Notes: generated by a model not told the origin, from the letters alone. DNA of 6,897 bases from DATKZB01 sp035528235 (GCA_035528235.1 DATKZB010000149.1:1-6897); one strand, 5' to 3'. Positions 1 to 4,914 are shown, counted from the stretch's first letter. Made by a program: numbers and translations.

Positions 1-41
1 GGCCTGGGAAGGCCGCCGCGCGACAAGTTGCGTTGTAGGAT
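1..41. other. Intergenic sequence at window edge, no gene seen
   Basis: I see no coding frame, tRNA or other RNA gene here. The first 14 bases can form a 5-bp stem, GGCCT/AGGCC, around GGGA, but it is too small and too near the edge to interpret. Confidence 0.4.
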
Positions 42-136
42 TAAGAGTGGTTTCAAAACCTTTTTTTCACGGCTCACCCGGGGCAAACCGTGGCACGTGA
101 AAACGACATGAAGGTCGGTTTTGAGACCACCTCTTA
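42..136 (-). repeat. Composite inverted repeat at the efp 3' end, possible transcript end
   Basis: The outer arms at 42-60 and 117-136 are complementary over 18 of 19 positions plus one unpaired base (TAAGAGTGGTTTCAAAACC against the reverse complement of the right arm). An inner 8-bp stem, TTTTCACG (64-71) with CGTGAAAA (96-103), is nested inside. The right arm includes the efp stop codon (134-136). The efp transcript would fold into a long hairpin right after translation ends. No U-run follows in either direction, so it is not a canonical intrinsic terminator; it could block 3' exonucleases, end transcription with a factor, or be a dispersed repeat. Confidence 0.5.
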
Positions 137-697
137 CGCCCGTTCGAGGTACTCGCCGTTGCGAGTGTCGACCTTGATGCGGGTTCCGTTGTCGATGAAG
201 GGCGGCACCTTGACCCGCGCGCCGCCCTCGCAGAGGGCGTCCTTCATCTGGTTGGTCGCGGTGGCCCCCTTCATGGCGGGCGGGGTGTCCTGGACGAGCA
301 GTTCCACGGTGAACGGCAGGTCGACGGTGATGGCCCGGCCGTCCATGCGGCCGAGGGTGACCTCGAGGTTGGGCGTCAGGTAGAGGGCCTGGTCGCCGAC
401 GAGATCCTTGGGCACGCGGACCTCCTCGAAACTATCCATGTCCATAAAGACGTGGTTCTCGCCTTCGGAGTAGAGGTACTGGACGGGTTTGCGTTCGATG
501 ATGGCCTGCTCGAACTCTTCCTCGGTCCGGAACCGCTCCTCCAGAACCTGGCCGGTGTTGAGGTTCTTGAGTTTGACGACCTGGCTCGAGCGCCAGTTGC
601 CCTTGGCGACCTTGTTGTTATCCACGCAGATCCAGATCGTGCCTTTCCAGATGACGCCCTGGCCGCGACGCAAATCGATTGACTTGATACTCGCCAT
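134..697 (-). CDS. efp: Translation elongation factor P (EF-P), 187 aa
   Basis: EF-P binds the ribosome between the P and E sites and relieves stalling at polyproline stretches in the cytoplasm. The 187-aa length is typical of the family. The order is an N-terminal KOW-like domain (about 1-63), a central OB domain (about 67-127, with YLYSEGENHVFMD at 74-86) and a C-terminal OB domain (about 131-187). The C-terminal signature K-x-A-x4-G-x2-V-x-V-P-x2-I-x2-G is fully matched at 152-171, followed by KVDTRNGEY. I chose the ATG at 697 because homology starts there (MASIKSIDLRRG) and an AGGAG lies upstream; the frame stays open to 817, but that extension is low-complexity and overlaps the promoter. 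The gene ends with TAA. Oddity: the tip of the domain I loop reads VAKGNWRSS, putting Asn34 where E. coli has the modified Lys34 and Lys32 where E. coli has Pro32. The family call is secure; the modification state is unknown. Confidence 0.96.
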   Translation of the reverse strand: MASIKSIDLRRGQGVIWKGTIWICVDNNKVAKGNWRSSQVVKLKNLNTGQVLEERFRTEEEFEQAIIERKPVQYLYSEGENHVFMDMDSFEEVRVPKDLVGDQALYLTPNLEVTLGRMDGRAITVDLPFTVELLVQDTPPAMKGATATNQMKDALCEGGARVKVPPFIDNGTRIKVDTRNGEYLERA

Positions 698-708
698 ACA
701 GCCCGCTT

Positions 709-713
709 CTCCT
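709..713 (-). promoter_or_regulatory. Ribosome binding site of efp
   Basis: The minus strand reads AGAGGAGAAG here, with AGGAG ending 11 bases before the ATG at 697. It supports that start over the upstream extension of the open frame to 817. The spacing is slightly long but usable. Confidence 0.65.
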
Positions 714-721
714 CTAGAATG

Positions 722-737
722 GGGCCGTTGCCGGCCC
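722..737 (-). other. Hairpin with GNRA-type loop in the efp leader
   Basis: On the minus strand GGGCCG (732-737) and CGGCCC (722-727) form a perfect 6-bp GC stem closing a GCAA loop (728-731), a GNRA tetraloop. It sits eight bases upstream of the AGGAG. Further upstream in the same leader, CCCCC/GGGGG (765-769 with 773-777) can also pair around a 3-nt loop. The predicted leader is therefore strongly structured. Whether this regulates efp or only reflects high GC content cannot be told. Confidence 0.4.
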
Positions 738-782
738 GAAGGACCTGGGGCAGCAGCCCTGTGGCCCCCCACGGGGGACCCC

Positions 783-811
783 ACGGTACAGGCTGCGGGG
801 GCCGGCGTCAA
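783..811 (-). promoter_or_regulatory. Sigma-70-type promoter for efp
   Basis: On the minus strand, TTGACG (806-811) is separated by exactly 17 bases from TACCGT (783-788). The -35 box matches the consensus at 5 of 6 positions and the -10 box at 3 of 6, keeping the TA and final T that GC-rich genomes tend to retain. Initiation near 776 would give a leader of about 80 nt. A perfect 10-bp palindrome, GGGCGCGCCC (825-834), lies just upstream of the -35 and could be a binding site or just GC bias. The promoter implies that efp is transcribed independently of the propeller gene. It is a sequence match only. Confidence 0.55.
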
Positions 812-837
812 CGGCAAATCGGGCGGGCGCGCCCTGA

Positions 838-857
838 CCGCTCGCTCGCGCTCGCGG
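838..857 (-). repeat. Dispersed GC-rich repeat, copy upstream of efp
   Basis: The minus strand reads CCGCGAGCGCGAGCGAGCGG. It matches the core of the inverted repeat arms at 3589-3608 at 16 of 20 positions, and the reverse strand at 3636-3655 at 17 of 20. Short GC-rich intergenic motifs of this type are common in planctomycete-like genomes, from general familiarity. It lies between the propeller stop (890) and the efp promoter, so it would be in the 3' region of the propeller transcript. Confidence 0.45.
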
Positions 858-889
858 CTAGTGATGGCGCGTAAGACCTGTTGGGGGGC

Positions 890-1999
890 TCAATGGCCCG
901 TCTTCTCGGCGAAGCCGAGGTTCCGGTAGATGCACAGGCCGTCTTTGCCGGGGGCGACGATGTCGAGCCGGCCGGTCCCAAAGAGGTCGGCCACCTGGAA
1001 GTAGATGCCACAACCCTTGCCCTGGCCCTCGGGACCGTAATCGACGACCTGCTTGGCGAATCCCTCGCCGGTCCACTTGAAGTAATAGATGCCCACGGGG
1101 TCGTGGGCGCCCGGGTCGTTGCCGCAATGGGCCCGGTAACGTTTGCCGGTTATGAGTTCGCAGGCGCCGTCGCCGTCGATGTCGGCCCAGATGAGGTCGT
1201 GGTACTGGCTGTTGGCAGGGTCGATGGGGTGCTTGATCCAGCGGCGCCGGCCGCCCTCCAGGCGCTGCTCCCACCAGTCGAGGCCGTAGGCGTGCGACTG
1301 GCCGACGATGAGGTCGGCCAGGCCGTCGCCATTGACGTCGACCACGAGGACGGGCACGCTGGCCGAGCCGAGGTCGAACTCGGGGTGCCAGGTCCACTGG
1401 TCTTCGAGGGGCTTCTCGGGGGCTTCGAGCCACCCGCCGGCCAGGACGATGTCGCCCCGGCCGTTGCCCGTGATGTCGCCGAACCCCAGGCCGTGGCCCT
1501 GGGGCTTGTCCCAGACGACGTGCTCGGTGAACTTGCCCGTGCCACGACCGGCGGCGTCGGTCACGAGTTTGTAGACGCGAAGGGGACCGCCGGGCGTGTT
1601 GGGGACGACCTCGAGCCGGCCGTCGCCGTCGACGTCCCAAGCGCGGATCGTCTCGACGTTGCCGACGTGGGCGATGACGTGTTCGGGCCACTCCTTCCTG
1701 GGGTCGCCCCGGGGGTTTTCGCGCCAGCGGACGGTGTCGCCCCACCAGCCGCCGGTGATGAAGTCGGCGTAGCCGTCGCCGTTGACGTCCATCGGCACGG
1801 TCGCGAAATCGTCGTAATACTCGCCCTCGGCCCGGACGTCGCCGACGCGGTGCTTCCGGTCGAACGTGGGACCGGGATACCAGAACGCGCCGCTGACGAT
1901 GTCGGGGTGGCCGTCGTTATCGACGTCGAGGACGCCGGCCGACTCGTACCGCTCGTCGCTGATCTTGATCTTCTCGAACACGACTGATCGCATGGTCAT
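890..1999 (-). CDS. Seven-repeat FG-GAP/VCBS beta-propeller protein, no signal peptide
   Basis: This 369-aa protein is built almost entirely from FG-GAP/VCBS repeats, a beta-propeller fold with a calcium-binding loop per blade. I count seven loops: DVDNDGHPD (25-33), DVNGDGYAD (71-79), DVDGDGRLE (122-130), DITGNGRGD (175-183), DVNGDGLAD (221-229), DIDGDGACE (273-281) and DLFGTGRLD (338-346). The fourth and seventh have lost acidic ligands. A His/Asp-rich stretch, RAHCGNDPGAHDP (289-301), is extra to the repeat. From memory, that stretch and the GAFWYPGP start resemble planctomycete relatives of the propeller half of aldos-2-ulose dehydratase, so an enzymatic sugar lyase role is possible; I hold this loosely. 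Most FG-GAP proteins are exported, yet MTMRSVVFEKIKIS shows no signal peptide. The ATG at 1999 overlaps the GH4 stop as TGATG with no clear ribosome binding site, indicating translational coupling. GTG at 2002 and ATG at 1993 are alternatives. Confidence 0.85.
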   Translation of the reverse strand: MTMRSVVFEKIKISDERYESAGVLDVDNDGHPDIVSGAFWYPGPTFDRKHRVGDVRAEGEYYDDFATVPMDVNGDGYADFITGGWWGDTVRWRENPRGDPRKEWPEHVIAHVGNVETIRAWDVDGDGRLEVVPNTPGGPLRVYKLVTDAAGRGTGKFTEHVVWDKPQGHGLGFGDITGNGRGDIVLAGGWLEAPEKPLEDQWTWHPEFDLGSASVPVLVVDVNGDGLADLIVGQSHAYGLDWWEQRLEGGRRRWIKHPIDPANSQYHDLIWADIDGDGACELITGKRYRAHCGNDPGAHDPVGIYYFKWTGEGFAKQVVDYGPEGQGKGCGIYFQVADLFGTGRLDIVAPGKDGLCIYRNLGFAEKTGH

Positions 2000-3432
2000 C
2001 ACTCGGTCTTTCGGTCAATGAGTTCGCCAAACCGTTTGTTGATAGCCAGGGCCGGGTCGAGCGGCACCTGGACGGGTTTGCAGTCCTTGGGGATCGAGAT
2101 CGTGGGCGTGGGCCGGATCTTCTTTCCCTTGAACTGCGGCAGCCACTTGCGCTCTCGCTCGAGCATCTCGGAGCACATGTCGCGGATTTCCTTGAGCGTC
2201 AGGACCGCCCCGGTCAGCGGGTCCATGGCGCAGGCGTGGACGATGGCCTCGGTGTCGGCGTTCAGGCCGGCCTCGGCCCCGAGGATCTGGACCTGGACGT
2301 TCGACATGCACGCCGCGGCGCACTGCGACGGTAGGGCACCGATACGGGTCGGGTGGAAGCCCGTGGCGTCGGCGAACGTCGGCACCTCCACGCAGCACCC
2401 CGCCGGCAGGTTGTCGATGTATCCGTCGTTGCGGACGTTGCCCATGAACCGGAACGGTTTGCCCGTGACGATGGCCTCCATGATGTACGAGCAGTACTCG
2501 ACGCTGCGGGACGCGATCTTGGCGCTCTCGTACTCCAGGGGGTCGTGCTTGGCGTACTTGGCGGTGAGGGCCTTCGAGTAGGTGTAGTACGCGCCGGTCT
2601 CGCCGCCGAACGACGGCTCGTCGCAGTACAGGTCCAGGGCCTTCTTGTTCTTGCGGAACCAGGGCAGGTATTCCGACAGGTGCCCGGTCGATTCGGTCAT
2701 GAAGTACCCGAACTGCCGGAACACCTCGCCGCGCACCTTCTCGTTCTTGTAGTACTCGGGTTTCTCGAAGACCTTCCGCAGGCGCGGGTACAGGTCTTTG
2801 CCCTTGTGCTCCAGGCGGAGGAACCAGTCCATGTGGTTGATGCCGCCGCAGGTATAGACGATCTCCTCCTTCGGCACGCCGGCGTATCCGGCCAGGAGGT
2901 CCAGCGTGGTCTGGACGCCGTGGCACAGGCCGACGAACGGCACGCTGGTGGCCCGGCCCAGGGCCAGGCAGTTGCCCGCCATGGGGTTGGTGTACTGGAG
3001 CATGACGGCGCCGGGCTTGGCCAGTTCGGCCATGTCGCGGGCCGTGTCGATGAGGACGGGCACGCTCCTGAGGCCCCGGAACAGGCCGCCGGGTCCCAGC
3101 GAATCGCCGATGCACTGGTCCACGCCGTACTTCATCGGCACCTCGTAGTCGATGGAGTACGCGTCGAGGCCGCCGATCTGGAAGATGCAGACGACGAAGT
3201 CGGCGTCCTTGATGGCCTCGCGGCGCTGGGTGGTAGCCCAGACCTCGCCGGGCACGCCGTTCTCCTTGAGCATCCGCTTGGCGAACCTTTCCATGCGCGC
3301 GAGTTTGGGCATGGTCCGGCTCATCAGGGCGAACTCGCTGCCGGCCATCGCGGGCGTGGCCATGAGGTCGCTCATCAGCGTCTTGGCGAACACGACGCTG
3401 CCGGCACCTATCAACGCGATCTTTTTCGACAT
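1999..3432 (-). CDS. Glycoside hydrolase family 4, alpha-glycosidase/alpha-glucuronidase type
   Basis: GH4 enzymes cleave glycosides using NAD+ and usually Mn2+: C3 of the sugar is oxidised, the aglycone is eliminated and the product is reduced again. They are cytoplasmic. This 477-aa protein has the Rossmann motif IGAGSVVF (8-15), TNPMAGN (148-154), metal-site CHGV (170-173), GGINHMDWF (196-204, with Asn199 and His200), GYFMTESTGHLSEYLPW (242-258) and GYIDNLPAGCCVEVP (337-351). Length and motif order fit the MelA-like alpha branch, not the 6-phospho-glycosidases. In the family literature CHSV is linked to alpha-galactosidases, CHEV to alpha-galacturonidases and CHGx to alpha-glucuronidases, so a uronide substrate is suggested; this is inference from one motif. 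The start at 3432 is set by AGGAGG eight bases upstream and by the beginning of homology (MSKKIALIGAGS). The frame stays open to 3537 but that extension crosses the promoter. The stop overlaps the propeller start. Confidence 0.93.
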   Translation of the reverse strand: MSKKIALIGAGSVVFAKTLMSDLMATPAMAGSEFALMSRTMPKLARMERFAKRMLKENGVPGEVWATTQRREAIKDADFVVCIFQIGGLDAYSIDYEVPMKYGVDQCIGDSLGPGGLFRGLRSVPVLIDTARDMAELAKPGAVMLQYTNPMAGNCLALGRATSVPFVGLCHGVQTTLDLLAGYAGVPKEEIVYTCGGINHMDWFLRLEHKGKDLYPRLRKVFEKPEYYKNEKVRGEVFRQFGYFMTESTGHLSEYLPWFRKNKKALDLYCDEPSFGGETGAYYTYSKALTAKYAKHDPLEYESAKIASRSVEYCSYIMEAIVTGKPFRFMGNVRNDGYIDNLPAGCCVEVPTFADATGFHPTRIGALPSQCAAACMSNVQVQILGAEAGLNADTEAIVHACAMDPLTGAVLTLKEIRDMCSEMLERERKWLPQFKGKKIRPTPTISIPKDCKPVQVPLDPALAINKRFGELIDRKTE

Positions 3433-3440
3433 GACGGGTT

Positions 3441-3446
3441 CCTCCT
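3441..3446 (-). promoter_or_regulatory. Strong Shine-Dalgarno for the GH4 gene
   Basis: The minus strand reads AGGAGG, a perfect Shine-Dalgarno, eight bases before the ATG at 3432. It fixes the start at MSKKIALIG and excludes the longer open frame that begins at 3537. It is the strongest ribosome binding site in the window. Confidence 0.85.
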
Positions 3447-3471
3447 CTCCTAGTCGGCTGGACACGGGCCG

Positions 3472-3494
3472 CGGGCCCGCCACTTGTGGGCCCG
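3472..3494 (-). other. Leader hairpin upstream of the GH4 gene
   Basis: CGGGCCC (3472-3478) and GGGCCCG (3488-3494) form a perfect 7-bp stem with a 9-nt loop. If the promoter near 3509 is real, this hairpin starts about ten bases into the transcript and lies well upstream of the ribosome binding site. It could stabilise the 5' end; I see no alternative pairing that would make a switch. Confidence 0.35.
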
Positions 3495-3508
3495 ACGCCC
3501 GAGCGGTT

Positions 3509-3517
3509 GTTATACCA
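3509..3517 (-). promoter_or_regulatory. Extended -10 promoter for the GH4-propeller pair
   Basis: The minus strand reads TGGTATAAC, an extended -10 element (TGn followed by TATAAC, 5 of 6 to consensus). No good -35 is present at 16-18 bases, as can happen with extended -10 promoters. A perfect 12-bp palindrome, GCCGCCGGCGGC (3520-3531), lies just upstream within the spacer, where a regulator could act. Initiation near 3502 would give a leader of about 70 nt with a 7-bp hairpin at 3472-3494. These are sequence matches only. Confidence 0.45.
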
Positions 3518-3581
3518 GAGCCGCCGGCGGCGGCCACCGAAAACTGCCGCGGGTCGTGACCCCTTCAGTTTCGGGGGGTGA

Positions 3582-3662
3582 ATCCGAGCCGCGACCGTAA
3601 GGGAGCGGTAGGCCGGCCCCACAGCCGCAACGGCACCGCTCCCTCACGGTCGCGGCTCGGAT
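3582..3662 (-). repeat. 28-bp inverted repeat between the oxidoreductase and GH4 genes
   Basis: The arms at 3582-3609 and 3635-3662 are reverse complements at 27 of 28 positions. The single difference gives a G-U wobble in a minus-strand transcript but an A-C mismatch in a plus-strand one, so the hairpin is best preserved in RNA of the local genes. The 25-nt spacer holds a small GCCG/CGGC stem (3624-3627 with 3631-3634). It lies 45 bases after the oxidoreductase stop. No U-run follows, so it is not a typical intrinsic terminator; it may protect the 3' end, help end the upstream transcript, or be a mobile REP-like unit. Its core recurs at 838-857. Confidence 0.7.
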
Positions 3663-3676
3663 ACGGCGCCACCGAA

Positions 3677-3695
3677 CCGCCAGCGTAAGCGAGGA
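3677..3695 (+). repeat. Possible degenerate copy of the dispersed GC-rich repeat
   Basis: CCGCCAGCGTAAGCGAGGA agrees with the reverse complement of 838-857 at about 14 of 19 positions, sharing the AGCG-x-x-AGCGAG core. It sits between the oxidoreductase stop and the 28-bp inverted repeat. GC bias could explain part of the match, so membership in the family is uncertain. Confidence 0.25.
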
Positions 3696-3706
3696 GTCAC
3701 CGCACG

Positions 3707-4759
3707 TCACTTGCCGAAACGCAGGCGGATGTACGCCCGGGCTACCTTGAGGTCCTCGACAGCCTCGGCGGCGTCGCACGGCGGCGCCATCTTGTCGCGG
3801 CAGACGCGGACGAAGTTCTCCGCCTGCCGACGCATCGAGTGCACCCACGGCATCGCGGGCCGGACCCGTTCGGGCACCGCGCCGTCGCCCGGGTCGCGGT
3901 AGATCTCGACCGTGCCGGCCCGGTTGCTCGCCAGCGGGGCCGGCAGGCCCAGGCGGATGTAGCCCTTCTCGAACGCCACCAGGGCCGATTCTTCCCACGC
4001 CACGGTCGTCCGGTACGGCGTCATCTCGATGGTGCCGGGCACGCCCGAGGCGCTCGCCACGGCCATCAGGACGCCCGTCTTCTCGGCGTACGTCACGCGG
4101 TACGGCTCGCCCAGCAGGTGCCGCATGAGGTTCACCTGGTGGATGTAATAGTTGACGAACGAGACGTACTCGCGGGCGGTCCGCTTGTCCATGTCGTCGA
4201 GGGGCGGCTCGCGCTCCAGCGCCGTCGCGGCATCGCCGGCGTTCAGCAGGCCGGCGAACCCGTTGGCGACCCAATCGCCTGCCGGCATCAGGATTCGGAC
4301 ATATTTGAGCGGACCCATTTCGCCGGAGGCCTTCCAGGCGTCGATCGTCGCGCGGGCGTACTCGGTGGCCGGGTCGGACCGTTTGTGGTACCCCACCATG
4401 TGGACGCACCCGGCCTTGGCGGCCGCCCGGGCCAGCCGGGCGCCGGCCTTGACCGAGACGGCCAGCGGCTTCTCGGTGAAGACGTGCCGCGCGGCCTTGT
4501 ACAGGTCGGGCAGCAGGACCGCGTGCCGGTCGAACGGCTGGCTGGCCACAATGCCGTCGAGCCGCTCGGCGGCGAGCATCTCGCGGTGGTCGCCGTAAAC
4601 GCGCGGCACGCCGTAGCGCTGGGCGACGAGACGGCCGGTCTGGCGACGGATTTCGGCCAGGGCCACGACCTCGCAATCCTTGATCGTCACGTAATTCTTC
4701 AGGTGGGCCGCCTGGCCCATGCCGCCGACACCGACGAAACCGATTCGCACCTTCGCCAT
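3707..4759 (-). CDS. Gfo/Idh/MocA family NAD(P)-dependent oxidoreductase
   Basis: This family oxidises or reduces a hydroxyl/keto group on sugars, inositols and glycosides with NAD(P). The 350-aa protein has the N-terminal Rossmann motif GVGGMG (10-15), the acidic Glu36 that normally follows strand 2 (VVALAEI), and the family EKP motif in HVFTEKPLAVS (92-102), whose Lys97 is usually catalytic. MVGYHKRSDP (121-130) follows, then the C-terminal alpha/beta domain with NYYIHQVNLMRHLLG (203-217), where His207 aligns with the usual active-site His. There is no signal peptide, so it is probably cytoplasmic. The start at 4759 is chosen because homology begins at MAKVRIGFVG with a modest AAAGGG six bases upstream; the frame runs open to 4894, but that part encodes the tandem repeat and hairpin. 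The substrate cannot be read from sequence; the GH4 neighbour points to sugars, perhaps keto-glycosides. It may be co-transcribed with the secreted-protein gene upstream. Confidence 0.92.
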   Translation of the reverse strand: MAKVRIGFVGVGGMGQAAHLKNYVTIKDCEVVALAEIRRQTGRLVAQRYGVPRVYGDHREMLAAERLDGIVASQPFDRHAVLLPDLYKAARHVFTEKPLAVSVKAGARLARAAAKAGCVHMVGYHKRSDPATEYARATIDAWKASGEMGPLKYVRILMPAGDWVANGFAGLLNAGDAATALEREPPLDDMDKRTAREYVSFVNYYIHQVNLMRHLLGEPYRVTYAEKTGVLMAVASASGVPGTIEMTPYRTTVAWEESALVAFEKGYIRLGLPAPLASNRAGTVEIYRDPGDGAVPERVRPAMPWVHSMRRQAENFVRVCRDKMAPPCDAAEAVEDLKVARAYIRLRFGK

Positions 4760-4801
4760 TTGATGCCCTTTCGTTATTGCCGACTTGCCGTCTGACCCCG
4801 A

Positions 4802-4837
4802 GCGCGGCGGGTACGGGGACCCGCCGCGCAAACACGC
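4802..4837 (+). repeat. Hairpin repeat, left copy of an inverted pair around the secreted-protein gene
   Basis: GCGCGGCGGGT (4802-4812) and ACCCGCCGCGC (4819-4829) form a perfect 11-bp stem with an ACGGGG loop, followed by the tail AAACACGC (4830-4837). Bases 4805-4837 are identical over 33 nt to the reverse complement of 6865-6897. The unit sits between the secreted-protein stop and the oxidoreductase start. No U-run follows on either strand, so a REP-like dispersed element is more likely than a standard terminator, though it could attenuate read-through. Confidence 0.75.
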
Positions 4838-4879
4838 AAGGTTAAGGTGCCGTAACGGGGATTTCCGCCGCGCCAGACC

Positions 4880-4914
4880 AATCCGAAATCCCAAATCCGA
4901 AATCCGAAATCCCG
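4880..4914. repeat. Five tandem 7-bp units (AATCCGA/AATCCCA type)
   Basis: The units are AATCCGA, AATCCCA, AATCCGA, AATCCGA and AATCCCG, contiguous without gaps. The array begins one base after the TAA of the secreted-protein gene. Similar AATCCGAAATCC tandem arrays are frequent between genes in planctomycete-like genomes, and they often create false peptides such as NPKSEIRNP, from general familiarity. It is not part of the oxidoreductase, although the open frame of that gene extends back into it. Confidence 0.85.

Noticed and set aside
61..67. T-run at 61-67 as a terminator U-tract
   Set aside because: It precedes the inner stem on the plus strand and reads as an A-run on the minus strand, so it cannot serve as the U-tract for efp, and no plus-strand gene is present.
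698..817. N-terminal extension of EF-P by 40 codons
   Set aside because: It crosses the promoter, leader hairpins and ribosome binding site, and EF-P homology and normal length start at 697.
881..1987. Plus-strand open frame of 368 codons opposite the propeller gene
   Set aside because: It is the antisense shadow of the FG-GAP gene. Its Val/Ala/Asp-rich composition mirrors the repeated Asp/Gly codons, and no family motif is present.
2353..3453. Plus-strand open frame of 366 codons opposite the GH4 gene
   Set aside because: GH4 motifs are clear on the minus strand. The plus-strand product is His/Ala/Val-rich with no recognisable domain, as expected for a GC-rich antisense frame.
3839..4795. 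Plus-strand open frame of 318 codons opposite the oxidoreductase
   Set aside because: Antisense shadow without motifs or a plausible ribosome binding site.
4802..4829. Intrinsic terminator for the secreted-protein gene
   Set aside because: The stem is strong but no U-run follows on the minus strand, and an identical unit lies upstream of the gene, which fits a dispersed repeat better.
3510..4835. Long minus-strand frame overlapping the oxidoreductase in another register
   Set aside because: The product is Arg/Gly/Pro-rich low-complexity sequence, and the true frame at 3707-4759 has all Gfo/Idh motifs. The same applies to the frames at 2015-3622, 858-1745 and 4842-6056.
4760..4894. N-terminal extension of the oxidoreductase by 45 codons
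   Set aside because: It would translate the 7-bp tandem array and the hairpin repeat. The Rossmann fold begins immediately after the Met at 4759.
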